Assembly: GCF_003184185.1 (NCBI RefSeq)
Contig: NZ_QHJG01000058.1
Coordinates: 15,660 to 28,267 of the forward strand
Reading direction: 5' to 3'
Origin: Legionella qingyii
Lineage (GTDB): Bacteria; Pseudomonadota; Gammaproteobacteria; Legionellales; Legionellaceae
Length of the DNA: 12,608 bases
Position 1 is the stretch's first letter; each line of letters starts with the position of its first letter. Shown in pieces: positions 1 to 8,853 of this stretch. The notes under the pieces were generated by a model. It searched no databases. It was not told the DNA's origin and saw nothing but the letters and a program-made list of their open reading frames with translations. The translations under genes and the position numbers were made by a program.

Positions 1-264
1 GCTGAACTAGATTATCTCGGCCATAGTTGGGATTGCAGCAAGGGATATAAGCAAAGCGGAAATGGGTGTATCAAGGTCGTTATACCCCAAAATGCTGAAC
101 TAGATTATCTCGGTCATAGTTGGAGTTGCAGCAAGGGATATAAGCAAAACGGAAATGGGTGTATTAAGGTCGTTATACCCCAAAATGCTGAACTAGATTA
201 TCTCGGTCATAGCTGGAGTTGTAGCAGGGGATTTAGAAAGATTGGCGAATACTGTGAACCTATT
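1..264 (+). repeat. Tandem 93-bp coding repeats (2.8 copies)
   Basis: Copies lie at 1-93, 94-186 and 187-264 (shortened). Copies 1 and 2 differ at only 5 of 93 bases, three of which change no or one residue conservatively. The period is a multiple of three and the reading frame stays open, so the array is a protein repeat and not a CRISPR or a non-coding satellite. The near identity implies recent duplication or ongoing homogenisation, and the array probably continues to the left of the window. Confidence 0.9.
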
Positions 265-267
265 TGA
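1..267 (+). CDS. C-terminal fragment of a Cys-repeat protein (5' end outside window)
   Basis: Frame 1 is open from the window edge to a TGA at 265-267 and encodes the last 88 residues of a larger protein. The fragment consists of two full copies and one shortened copy of a 31-residue unit that begins AELDYLGHSW and continues with C-S-K-G-Y, a Gly/Asn-rich turn, a second Cys and KVVIPQN. Each unit has two cysteines 11 residues apart, plus conserved Trp, Gly and Tyr, which suggests small disulfide-bonded modules and therefore an exported protein; that is inference, since the N-terminus is not visible. The third copy diverges after its first Cys and ends CEPI. Similar repeat proteins occur in Legionella and other gammaproteobacteria as far as I recall, but I know no function. 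The next gene starts 24 nt downstream on the same strand. Confidence 0.8.
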   Translation, partial: AELDYLGHSWDCSKGYKQSGNGCIKVVIPQNAELDYLGHSWSCSKGYKQNGNGCIKVVIPQNAELDYLGHSWSCSRGFRKIGEYCEPI

Positions 268-291
268 AATAAATTGTAGGAGTAATATTAA

Positions 292-1992
292 ATGAATTGC
301 TCGAGTAACATCCAACCTAAAATTATGAGCTCTAATAGACTAAGAAATTTAGAGAATTCAGAAATCCAAGAAAATCCTTTTTTCTTGCTTGGTGTGAACA
401 CTCGCGATAGTAGAAAACGAATTGTGGAATTAGCTGAAGAAAAATCGTTAGAACTTAATCATGAAGTATGTCAAAAGGCACGTTCCGACTTAACAAACCC
501 AAGAACTCGATTAAGCATTGAATTGGCCTGGTTGCCTGGTGTTTCTCCAAGAAAGGCAGAACAACTAACCAATCAATTAATTTTTGACCCAATGTCAATT
601 CGAAAGGAGACAGGTTTACCAGTTTTGGCTCATGCCAATCTTATGGCTGCTGCTTTTAATGCCATTGACGCTAAAGATAAAGCAGAAGATATTTCAGAGT
701 TCATACAGGAAATAGTATATCTTATTGATAGTATAAAAATTGATGACATCATTCGTGACATAAATGAGGATCGTTTGGTAGCTGGCTTTCCCGAGGTTCA
801 TGCACAGCAGCATATTGAAGCAGATCTAGCAGAACGAAATCAATATTTTAGAAGTGTCATTAAAGATGCCTTAAACCGACTCCCATCTTCAACTCTAATC
901 AAAGTAGTTGCATTAGTAGTAACTAACATAACACAAAATGGTGAGAAACATGCTCCAGTCTTGATTGATGAGTTGGTAGATAGTTATGAAATAGAATGTC
1001 TAGAGTTTCTCCAAAAAGAAGCAGACAATATCCAAGAACTTATTAAAATAGCAGACGAATCTGCATCTGCTGGCGAAAAAGTTGTTGAGCCAATTATCGA
1101 TAAACTAGAGACTGTGGTAAGAAATTGGGCTCAAGTTGCGAAACCTATTCAACTAAGTGCAATATCTCGTGGGCTTGAGCATGAATTAAGTAATACGTTA
1201 GCTTACTCAATCAGAAATCTTGCAATCGATTTGTTTAATGAGCACGAGATGAGTAATCAAACAAAAAGAATTACAAGTCTTATTAATGAGCTATTTTATG
1301 ACCCAGAAATCCTGGCACGTGTAGAACAGGATGTTGATAAACTCCAAGAGATTATAGAAGAACAAAAAAATTCTGATATTCGTCAAACCGAATTTGCTAA
1401 TGAAATAACCTATCAAGCTGAAATCGGTGTGATATTTAAGGAGTTATTAAGTATTTCTCCTAATGGAGTTAAGTGGAAAGATAATAGTTATCCACTGGAG
1501 GCAATCACGCGAGTTCGTTGGGGAGGAGTCAGGCACTCTATAAATGGCATACCTACGGGCACCAGGTACACAATAGCTTTTGGTGATAATGATTCAGAAA
1601 CAGTTGTAGATCTAAGACGTAAAGAAATCTATTCTACTTTTATTGACAAACTATGGAATGCAGTCGGAATTCGTTTATGTTCGGATATTCTTGCAACATT
1701 AGAATTAGGTAAAGAGATAAAGCTAGGCGCTGCTGTAATCAGGGATGAAGGTATCTCATTTATCAGGTATAAACTTTGGGGTAAGAATGAATCCATCAGC
1801 TGTTTGTGGCACCAAGTCCATACTTGGAGCTATGATGGAAAATTCTATATTGGTATGAAGGAGGATAAAAAAACTTATATTGGATTATCTTATATAAATG
1901 ATCCAAATATTCACATACTTGAATTAGTACTCCAAGTGGCCTTTAAAAAGCCCGGAATAAGATTACTAAGTGATACATTCAAAGAGAATTAA
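292..1992 (+). CDS. DnaJ-like/PH-like domain protein of unknown function
   Basis: This is a 566-residue protein whose ATG is preceded by GTAGGAG with 9 nt of spacing. Residues 27-83 read like the degenerate J-type region found in some large hypothetical proteins: ENPFFLLGV, a helix rich in Glu/Lys, then KARSDLTNPRTRL and the phrase ELAWLPG. No HPD tripeptide is visible, so it should not stimulate Hsp70 as a normal J protein does. The middle (about 120-385) is acidic and predicted helical. The C-terminal 180 residues are beta-rich with repeated Trp and aromatic residues (VRWGGVRHS, LWGKNESISCLWHQV) and look like two PH-like or bacterial-PH-like domains; that assignment is tentative. No signal peptide or membrane segment is seen. 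It faces the helicase-nuclease gene tail to tail, 228 bp away. A shared function with that gene is inference. Confidence 0.85.
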   Translation: MNCSSNIQPKIMSSNRLRNLENSEIQENPFFLLGVNTRDSRKRIVELAEEKSLELNHEVCQKARSDLTNPRTRLSIELAWLPGVSPRKAEQLTNQLIFDPMSIRKETGLPVLAHANLMAAAFNAIDAKDKAEDISEFIQEIVYLIDSIKIDDIIRDINEDRLVAGFPEVHAQQHIEADLAERNQYFRSVIKDALNRLPSSTLIKVVALVVTNITQNGEKHAPVLIDELVDSYEIECLEFLQKEADNIQELIKIADESASAGEKVVEPIIDKLETVVRNWAQVAKPIQLSAISRGLEHELSNTLAYSIRNLAIDLFNEHEMSNQTKRITSLINELFYDPEILARVEQDVDKLQEIIEEQKNSDIRQTEFANEITYQAEIGVIFKELLSISPNGVKWKDNSYPLEAITRVRWGGVRHSINGIPTGTRYTIAFGDNDSETVVDLRRKEIYSTFIDKLWNAVGIRLCSDILATLELGKEIKLGAAVIRDEGISFIRYKLWGKNESISCLWHQVHTWSYDGKFYIGMKEDKKTYIGLSYINDPNIHILELVLQVAFKKPGIRLLSDTFKEN

Positions 1993-2220
1993 CTTATATT
2001 AATAGACTTTTTGAAAAGCAGGTTTAAAATATCACCTTGATACAGATAGAAATAATTCATCATTAAATTTGTTTATGTTAAATTTATCTTCCCACTAATA
2101 AGATGGCTTTGCAATTATGTATTAATATGTACTTTGGCACTTTGAATTATTCAAAATTCCAAAAATTAAACCTTTGTAAGTTCAATAGCATATTCCTGTC
2201 TTAGATATTTGTTACTTAAA

Positions 2221-5200
2221 TTATATTTCTTCAGTTGTTTCATAAGAAAGCATTTGATCATTATGTGTATTTAGAATTCCTTTCAATATATTGTCTATTC
2301 TTACAATTTCAGCCTTCCAGTCCCTAGACCAATCTTGTGACCAAATACGCTCTATTTTCCATCCACGCGATTCCAACAACTCTTGTCTAATCTTATCACG
2401 GTCGCGAGCATAGGGTGTAGAATGAAATAATGCCCCATCACACTCTATACCTAAAATAAAATTAGTTTGAATGACAGGATGATGAATTCCTAAATCGATA
2501 TAAAAGCCACTTGATCCAATCTCAGCAGATACCTTATAGCCTAGCTCTTCTAATCGACGTTTAACATTTTTGCTGAATGAGCTTGATTTTCGAGTAGTAA
2601 TAGCACCACCAATACCAAAGGAATCTAATATAGCCTTTGCTTCAGGATAACTTTTATCATTGATTGCTTTTGCATATTTAAGATATCTTCCAAATAAAAC
2701 TAAATCAGGATTTTTAGTAAAATCTTTTTCTTCTGTTGGAATTAAATTTGGATCAAATGAGCAGAATACTTCTAGGCTCTGTTTCGCACGAGTGATTGCA
2801 ACATTAAGACGTCGTCCACCACCTTGCTTCGAAAGTGGACCAAAGTTCATATGTAGTTTCCTACCCTGTGAGGAGGGAGCATATCCGACAGAAATTAATA
2901 CAAGGTCTCTTTCATCTCCTTGAACATTTTCCAAGTTTTTCACAAAAAGAGGTATATCAGATTCGCCATTACTGAGTATTCTTGCTTTTTTTATATTATT
3001 TTTAAAACTTACATCAGAATGTATTCTACGTTCGATGGCATCTTCAATAGCTATCATTTGCGATTGTCCCATCGCAATAACACCCAGAGATTTTTCAGGA
3101 TTAATTTGGAATAACTGAGCTAATCTGTCGACTAAAGCTTCAGCCTCAACATTATTTCCTTCTTTTTGGTTAAAATAAGCATTATTTATTTGATGAAATT
3201 TAATAACTTCTCCTTCAGTTAAATAATATGGATTAGGGGCAGCAATTAATCTGCCTCCATAAAATGCTCTATTTGAAAATGCAATTAGAGATTCAGAGCG
3301 GCTTCTATAGTGCCATTCTAATACTTCAGAAGGATAAATTTGAGAGGCTAGATCTAATATACTTTGTGATAAATCTGATTCATTTTCATCGTCATCATCG
3401 TCAATAAATTCAACTGCTGAAAAGAAATTTGTAGGGGGCATTTGTTTTGGATCACCTACAACAACCATAGAATTTGCTCTATAGATCGATGGAATAGCAT
3501 CTTCAACCCTTACCTGAGATGCTTCGTCAAATATAATAATATCAAATAGTCCCATTTCCATTGGAAGTATTTGACTAATGCTTAATGGACTCATCAACCA
3601 ACAAGGTTTAAGTTTTAACATAGTAGAAAGTGCCCCTCGCTCCATAATTTCACGAGGCGAAAGTACCTTACGTTGTTTGTTAGCTTCTTTCTTAAGTAAA
3701 CTTAATCCTTCGAACTCTCCAACACCATTACCCCATCTTTTTGAAAAAGCATTATTTACAAATTCACGTGCAGAAATTCGGTGCTCTGATTCGATTTTTT
3801 TAAAAGATTCAATTTTAGTAAGAAAATTATTTCGATCGAAATTTCGTAGTTCAGGATATTGTGTAATAACTTCGTCTATCCACCATTTAATCACTAAAGA
3901 AATAAGGTATTGGTCCCAGGAGTCATCAATAGGAATGAGATTCTTAATCATTAGTTCTTTTGATAAATCACAATTAAAAGATGATTTAATGTTGTTTAAA
4001 CATAAATCAATCTTATCTAAGATTTCCAAATCGCTCATTTTTTCAACAAGAAAATCATAGTTATATTTTTCATTATCAGTATCTGAGACTATAGGTTTTT
4101 CGAAATACTGATTTAGTTCATTTTTTAGCTTATCTAGTTTCTCAATTTGTTCTTCTAAATTGATTTTTGCTTTATATAAATCAGGAAATATTTGTTTAAT
4201 TTTTGTCGCCGACTGACTGTTATAACTAGTTAATTCAGGATTAGAGAATAGTCCTAATTTCCTCATAATATCTCCAATACTAGATATGGCCTTAAGTATT
4301 GGATTAATTGTATTGAAGGCTTGAACAATTTTTTCTGGATCTGACTCATTAATCTCTAATGGAAGTAACTTATTTTGAGTGATGGATTTGAATGATTTTA
4401 TGGCTTCTTTTACCAGCCGATATGATTTAAAAGACTTATTTGTTCCATCCCAATTTGCTAGAAATTGACGCCTATAATTCCTCATTTTCCAAAAATTTGG
4501 GGTTAACCAATGAAATATACTACGCGAAATAGAGTAGTACATTTCAAGTTGCCTAATTATTTCGTCATTAGCATTTTTGTTTATTAAGTCAAAATGAGAC
4601 TTCTCACTTTCAATTACTTGTATTATTTCCTGGATTTCCTTTTGATATATCATTAAGCCAGATAAATCAGAGTAAAACAAAGCAGCAAACTCTAACCATT
4701 CAGAAGGTAGAGATAATTGAGTTAGCTCCTTTAATATATTGGAAGCGGGGATAGCTTCAATATTATTCACTCCGATATCTTTGATTTGTATTTTAATTGA
4801 GGATATTGATTGTTCAGTAAGTTTAATTTTTTCGACCATATCTAACATTACTTGCATAAAGCTATTAGTTAAAATAGTATTATCCTTCCTATGAAGCCAA
4901 GGATGAGTAGGAAGATCTTTCACTTTTGCTACATGCACTTGCAGTTCCCTTAATTTTCCACATATGTGCTTTAAGTCATCAAATGAATATTTTGCAAATA
5001 AATTAGCGAATTGAATATTCATCTTAATATTCTTTTGCTCGGAATGTAGGGTAAGTAAATCAGAAATATATAAGCCACTTGGATTGTGGACTGTTTCTAG
5101 TATTCGGTAATAAGTATTGATTTCTAACTTTAGGTTATCTAGTTCATTTGTTAACAATTCCCACTGTTTTTCAGCTTGGGGATCATGGCTTGCTTCTGCT

Positions 5201-6498
5201 AATTCTAAAAATGAGTTATATAAGCTTTGTTTATTCAAATCACTACTGTGAATAAGAACTGATTGTGATACAAGGTTAGCTTGTTTTAATCGAGCATATA
5301 CAACATCAAGTGCTGCTCTTTTTTCTGATACAAATAGTACTTTTTTACCTTTTGATAAAGTTTCTGCAATAAGATTTGTAATTGTTTGACTTTTCCCAGT
5401 ACCCGGTGGTCCCTGTATCACGACTACCTTGCTCTTTGTCGTTTGATCAATAGCTCTATGTTGAGATGAGTCAATATTTACAACAAAAAAATTATCTCGT
5501 TCTTTATAATCATCAAGACCTTTTATTCGCTCGTATATTTCACCTTTATTAGTAGGAATAGGTTTTCCGAGAAATAACTCTGATAAAATGGGGTGCATTT
5601 CAGAGTTTTCAAAAATAGAATCATAATCTCGAAGAAGTACTGTGCGACTTGCATTAAGATGGTCTATTAGGACAATATCAATTAGATAAAACTGATTTTC
5701 ATTGACTTTACTATATAGCTCATACTCTTTTTTCGTGAGAGCCTCCGCTAGGTTAACTGGAATTCTATCAACAATTTCTCCTTCCTCATTTTTTACAATT
5801 TTAAAACGAGGAGGAATTTTGGGGAGGGAATCAGTAAAGGATTCATCATGAATAACTGATTTACCAGATTTTTCTAAATAGTTCTTAAACTCTTGTAAAG
5901 CGTCGGATACTTGGTCAGATTCGAAATGTTCTGGAAGTTTTATGCCTAATTTTTGCCGAAGTGCAAGACGTAATGATGGATTCAAATGAACAGTAGTATC
6001 TTCTAGTTTCAAGCTCCATTTTTTTCCTTTATCCTTAACCACATCTACTGCTATTTTAAAAATTGGTGAGATTAGTAATTCATCTTGTTTGAAATTTACA
6101 TTATCCCTCCAACAAAGAAATGGCCCTAAAAGCCAAGCTCCAGAAATACCATATTCACGTTGAAACTTATCATCAGCAAGCCTTATTTTATCAAGTCTCT
6201 TAATTAAATCTGTATTTTTAGTTTCTTCTAATAGAAGATGTTGAGTGAGATTAAAATAAGAATTATTCATCAACTCTTGGAATATTGTTGATGTTGAGCG
6301 CAGGGGTATAAATTTTTCTGAAATAATAGCGTTATAAGCATCTTCTACCTTAGGAGCTTTTGATAAGTTAATACAATGCCCACGACTTTCACGGTAATAA
6401 ATTTCTTTATTTCTGCGTGATAAGTTGGCTAAGAGGTCTCTATAACGTAAAATTTGTTTTTTAATAAAATCTAAAATTGACACAGCTTCATTTTCCAA
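2221..6498 (-). CDS. DUF4011-type superfamily 1 helicase with C-terminal MTES_1575/Vsr-like nuclease
   Basis: The protein has 1425 residues. An N-terminal DUF4011-like segment (about 15-60, LANLSRRN) precedes a superfamily 1 helicase split by a long insertion. Walker A is GPPGTGKS at 363-370 with a Gln (Q346) upstream; Walker B is DEAS at 991-994, motif III GDPKQMPP at 1015-1022, motif V VQGDERD at 1192-1198 and motif VI NVAITRAK at 1232-1239. Residues about 400-960 are helical and probably coiled-coil, and an acidic run of five Asp sits at 1033-1037. Residues 1308-1394 match the MTES_1575/Vsr-like nuclease pattern: D1335, E1352-C-D1354, H1359, ARDRDKIRQ and RIWSQDW. All visible catalytic positions look intact. 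Related fusions occur in phage-defence loci, so cytoplasmic DNA or RNA cleavage coupled to ATP hydrolysis is the likely role. The start is non-ATG: TTG at 6498, or GTG at 6483; a TAA two codons upstream blocks any earlier start. Confidence 0.92.
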   Translation of the reverse strand: MENEAVSILDFIKKQILRYRDLLANLSRRNKEIYYRESRGHCINLSKAPKVEDAYNAIISEKFIPLRSTSTIFQELMNNSYFNLTQHLLLEETKNTDLIKRLDKIRLADDKFQREYGISGAWLLGPFLCWRDNVNFKQDELLISPIFKIAVDVVKDKGKKWSLKLEDTTVHLNPSLRLALRQKLGIKLPEHFESDQVSDALQEFKNYLEKSGKSVIHDESFTDSLPKIPPRFKIVKNEEGEIVDRIPVNLAEALTKKEYELYSKVNENQFYLIDIVLIDHLNASRTVLLRDYDSIFENSEMHPILSELFLGKPIPTNKGEIYERIKGLDDYKERDNFFVVNIDSSQHRAIDQTTKSKVVVIQGPPGTGKSQTITNLIAETLSKGKKVLFVSEKRAALDVVYARLKQANLVSQSVLIHSSDLNKQSLYNSFLELAEASHDPQAEKQWELLTNELDNLKLEINTYYRILETVHNPSGLYISDLLTLHSEQKNIKMNIQFANLFAKYSFDDLKHICGKLRELQVHVAKVKDLPTHPWLHRKDNTILTNSFMQVMLDMVEKIKLTEQSISSIKIQIKDIGVNNIEAIPASNILKELTQLSLPSEWLEFAALFYSDLSGLMIYQKEIQEIIQVIESEKSHFDLINKNANDEIIRQLEMYYSISRSIFHWLTPNFWKMRNYRRQFLANWDGTNKSFKSYRLVKEAIKSFKSITQNKLLPLEINESDPEKIVQAFNTINPILKAISSIGDIMRKLGLFSNPELTSYNSQSATKIKQIFPDLYKAKINLEEQIEKLDKLKNELNQYFEKPIVSDTDNEKYNYDFLVEKMSDLEILDKIDLCLNNIKSSFNCDLSKELMIKNLIPIDDSWDQYLISLVIKWWIDEVITQYPELRNFDRNNFLTKIESFKKIESEHRISAREFVNNAFSKRWGNGVGEFEGLSLLKKEANKQRKVLSPREIMERGALSTMLKLKPCWLMSPLSISQILPMEMGLFDIIIFDEASQVRVEDAIPSIYRANSMVVVGDPKQMPPTNFFSAVEFIDDDDDENESDLSQSILDLASQIYPSEVLEWHYRSRSESLIAFSNRAFYGGRLIAAPNPYYLTEGEVIKFHQINNAYFNQKEGNNVEAEALVDRLAQLFQINPEKSLGVIAMGQSQMIAIEDAIERRIHSDVSFKNNIKKARILSNGESDIPLFVKNLENVQGDERDLVLISVGYAPSSQGRKLHMNFGPLSKQGGGRRLNVAITRAKQSLEVFCSFDPNLIPTEEKDFTKNPDLVLFGRYLKYAKAINDKSYPEAKAILDSFGIGGAITTRKSSSFSKNVKRRLEELGYKVSAEIGSSGFYIDLGIHHPVIQTNFILGIECDGALFHSTPYARDRDKIRQELLESRGWKIERIWSQDWSRDWKAEIVRIDNILKGILNTHNDQMLSYETTEEI

Positions 6499-6534
6499 TG
6501 GTTATGGAAAATCCATTTCTACACAATTATTCCT

Positions 6535-6563
6535 TTTATCAATAAGAATCTGATAACGTTCAA
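6535..6563 (-). promoter_or_regulatory. Candidate sigma-70 promoter for the helicase-nuclease gene
   Basis: On the minus strand TTGAAC (6563-6558) and GATAAA (6540-6535) are 17 nt apart, each matching 4 of 6 consensus bases. The -10 lies 37 nt upstream of the TTG start. It is a weak match in AT-rich DNA and is listed only because no better candidate lies in the gap. The rest of 6499-6859 holds no gene that I can support. Confidence 0.3.
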
Positions 6564-6859
6564 GCAACGATTAGAAGGGCACTGTCCAATTCCGATCTCT
6601 TAATTAATCGTTTCTTTAGATAAGATGTTTTTATTTATCAGTGTTGATTAAAAATTTTTCGATTGTATATTAATGAGCAAAAATCTTCCAATAAAAATCG
6701 AAATTTAATGCTATTAGTAATAAATTTAACCGGGTTTTTATAACTAAGATGTAATGCATTGAGTACTTATTTTCGGGTAGATAAGCTCTTACTATGCCTC
6801 AACATAAATTAAAATGCTATCTCTTAAAAGTACCAATTAATGGGGATATTTTTTCCTAA

Positions 6860-7099
6860 CTATCCATTTATAAAAAAGAAAAACCAATCAACCAACCGTT
6901 TGAAATTCTCTCCATCTAGAAAATCGTTCCCTTTAACAACTTGGACAAGAACTGAGGATTCAACCCCCAGAAGTTCTGCAAAATATTTTAAATCCATAGA
7001 GGCATGATGCAAGAGCATTTTAATTAAATTTTTTTGCGATTCATTTTTTAAGATATATCTTGCTTCTTTTTGTGGCAAGTTAATTGATAAACACTCCAT
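6860..7099 (-). CDS. Small helix-turn-helix protein with aromatic C-terminus
   Basis: I place the start at the ATG at 7099, giving 79 residues, because GGAG lies 5 nt upstream; a longer in-frame version from a TTG at 7120 is less likely. Residues 36-57 (MDLKYFAELLGV, then ESSVLVQVVKG) fit an XRE-like helix-turn-helix: a helix, a Gly-Val turn and a second helix ending at Lys-Gly. This is followed by LDGENFKRLVDWF, as in many XRE folds. The protein ends in an unusual run, D-W-F-F-F-F-I-N-G. It resembles short hypothetical proteins that I associate with Legionella, but I cannot verify this. It has its own strong promoter and sits between the transporter and the helicase genes on the same strand. 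A DNA-binding regulator is the best guess; a target cannot be named. Confidence 0.7.
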   Translation of the reverse strand: MECLSINLPQKEARYILKNESQKNLIKMLLHHASMDLKYFAELLGVESSVLVQVVKGNDFLDGENFKRLVDWFFFFING

Positions 7100-7172
7100 G
7101 TCCGCTCCATATATAAACAAAATTGATTATTGCTTCTATGGATAAGAGTAAGCGGTTATGAATATTAAAAAA

Positions 7173-7200
7173 ATTAGAATATTTACCCCGAGATTGTCAA
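7173..7200 (-). promoter_or_regulatory. Strong sigma-70-type promoter for the small HTH gene
   Basis: On the minus strand a perfect TTGACA (7200-7195) is separated by 16 nt from TCTAAT (7178-7173), which matches 5 of 6 bases of the -10 consensus. Transcription would start near 7166 and give a leader of about 67 nt before the ATG at 7099. It is the best promoter match in the window and makes the small HTH gene a transcription unit separate from the transporter gene upstream. Confidence 0.55.
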
Positions 7201-7264
7201 AGGAAAAATGCATAAATGAGCCAAAAATAGTCAATGATAAGCAAATACTAAATAATAGCAAAAC

Positions 7265-8746
7265 TTAAACTTGAACAGTTGAATCATTTATAGCTTCTGT
7301 AGATTTTTCATCAATAAGATTTTTTATCTTTCCTGCAATAAGGTATAAGAAAATACCACCTACTAATGCCCATAGTCCCAATTGACAAAATACATGAAGG
7401 TAATCTGGGTTGGTGATTAGAGGATCTGTTGCTTGTGTTTGTACCATTGCATTAGAAAAGTATTGTGATAATGATGCAGAAACTCCTGAAACCATCATCC
7501 AGGTACCCATTAAAATACCTTGTAACTTAAGAGGTGCTATTCGGCCAATCATTGCATATCCTACAGGTCCTATTAATAATTCTGCAATGGCTTGAGCGAC
7601 TAGATGAAGTATGATCCAGGATATGCTGCTGAAACCTTGGTTGTTAGAAAATACTACCGCACAAGCCAAAGAAAAAAATGAAAAACTTAGAATTACAAAA
7701 GCGCTTGCAAATTGCATTGAGGTAGAAAAATTGTAACCCTTATCTTTGAGTTTATTGATAACAATCGCTACAACTGGTGCGCCTAAAATAATCACAATAG
7801 CGTTAAGATTTAAAATCCATTGGGTAGCAACTTCAAAATTAAAAATATGTTTATCGACATTATTCTTAATAAAAAGAGTGATGCCCATCGGGCCAGTATA
7901 ATAGATCATCCAAAATATAATTGATGTCACAGTTAAGATTAAATAGACCAGAATTTTTTGTTTGTCTGCTTGATTTTTTTGTTGATAACCTAAAACTAGA
8001 ATGACCAATAACATAACAATACTGGTAGTAATAACAAGGCTATTACTCAGGAAAGAAGAATGAAAACACAAAACTAACACTGGGATTAATGTAATAATCC
8101 CTATAAAGCTAATCATATTACTCGCGAACTTATTTCTACTGTTTTTAGAAGTCGAAGATAATTCATTGTCAGCAAGATTGTGCCAGCTAAAAATCATGAA
8201 TAGTAACGTTAAAATATTAGCAAATACACCAATATAGAAAAGCTGTTGGTAATCATTTGAGTAATCATAAAATCCACTACTGATATATCCGGCAAAAAAT
8301 CCTACATTCATTGCAGCATAACTTAAAAAGAACGCTTTATCCCTACGACTATCATCTGGCTGAAAGCGTTGAGATAAAATGGTGTTATAGCATGTTGTAT
8401 TGAGACCGCAACCTATCAGAAACAAGCCTAATCCTACATAGAGTAATGAGACTTGAGATATTGCCAACACTACAAGCCCTGCCGTTTGAATTAGGGTTGT
8501 AATAAAAAATAAATTGCGATTGCTGATATAGCGACCTCCCATCAATCCACCAAACAAATGTAAAACATAGTTAAAGGCTAAAAATAAGCCCACAACGCTG
8601 TTAGAGACTGTTGGAGATAACCCAAGTTGTTTGCTTATGTAAAGTGAGAGGGAAGAATAAAGTATTGCAAACGAAAATGTTGAACAAGCCTGAATAAAGT
8701 AAAGCGATGTAACTCCATTTGGCATTCTTTGTATTGAATTATGCAT
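7265..8746 (-). CDS. POT/PTR2-family (MFS) peptide-type transporter
   Basis: This 493-residue inner-membrane protein has roughly 12-14 hydrophobic segments. It fits the proton-dependent oligopeptide transporter family: GGLMGGRYISNR at 66-77 stands for the usual loop motif after helix 2, Y143-x3-N147-x-G149 matches FYxxxNxG, and the second half carries LIGPVGYAMIGRIAP followed by GILMGTWMM. The family motif ExxERFxYYG in helix 1 is not kept: the aligned residues are Q19-A-C-S22-T23-F-S-F, so the Glu and Arg linked to proton coupling are gone. The start ATG is preceded by GAAAG. It diverges from the 433-residue gene and may move the product or precursor of the neighbouring RiPP locus, or simply import peptides. 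Direction and substrate cannot be read from sequence. Confidence 0.88.
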   Translation of the reverse strand: MHNSIQRMPNGVTSLYFIQACSTFSFAILYSSLSLYISKQLGLSPTVSNSVVGLFLAFNYVLHLFGGLMGGRYISNRNLFFITTLIQTAGLVVLAISQVSLLYVGLGLFLIGCGLNTTCYNTILSQRFQPDDSRRDKAFFLSYAAMNVGFFAGYISSGFYDYSNDYQQLFYIGVFANILTLLFMIFSWHNLADNELSSTSKNSRNKFASNMISFIGIITLIPVLVLCFHSSFLSNSLVITTSIVMLLVILVLGYQQKNQADKQKILVYLILTVTSIIFWMIYYTGPMGITLFIKNNVDKHIFNFEVATQWILNLNAIVIILGAPVVAIVINKLKDKGYNFSTSMQFASAFVILSFSFFSLACAVVFSNNQGFSSISWIILHLVAQAIAELLIGPVGYAMIGRIAPLKLQGILMGTWMMVSGVSASLSQYFSNAMVQTQATDPLITNPDYLHVFCQLGLWALVGGIFLYLIAGKIKNLIDEKSTEAINDSTVQV

Positions 8747-8764
8747 TTTTTACTTTCACATCCA

Positions 8765-8792
8765 TTGAAAAAGGTGACTCTACCATTAAAAT
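8765..8792 (+). promoter_or_regulatory. Sigma-70-type promoter for the 433-residue gene
   Basis: TTGAAA (8765-8770) and TAAAAT (8787-8792) are separated by 16 nt, and each matches 5 of 6 consensus bases. The predicted start near 8799 gives a leader of about 79 nt that contains the inverted repeat at 8854-8866. It sits in the 131-bp region between the divergent transporter gene and this gene. Confidence 0.45.
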
Positions 8793-8853
8793 TGGCTAGT
8801 ATTAAGTCTTTTTTACAATTATCTAAATTTTAAAATAAGGATATTTTGTAATA

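Noticed and set aside
1..264. Regular repeats that could suggest a CRISPR array or satellite
   Set aside because: The 93-bp period keeps one open reading frame with conserved residues, and there are no variable spacers.
2141..2155. Hairpin TTTGAA-TTA-TTCAAA between the convergent genes as a terminator
   Set aside because: The stem has only one G-C pair and no T-run follows on either strand, so it would not terminate reliably.
2660..4060. Plus-strand ORFs inside the helicase gene (2660-2923, 2920-3114, 3578-4060)
   Set aside because: They lie opposite a gene with clear conserved motifs and show no domain or ribosome binding site of their own.
7158..7268. A 36-codon plus-strand ORF (MNIKKIRIF...) between the HTH and transporter genes
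   Set aside because: Its ribosome binding site is weak, it runs antisense across the strong minus-strand promoter at 7173-7200, its end overlaps the transporter stop, and its composition is what AT-rich noncoding DNA gives.
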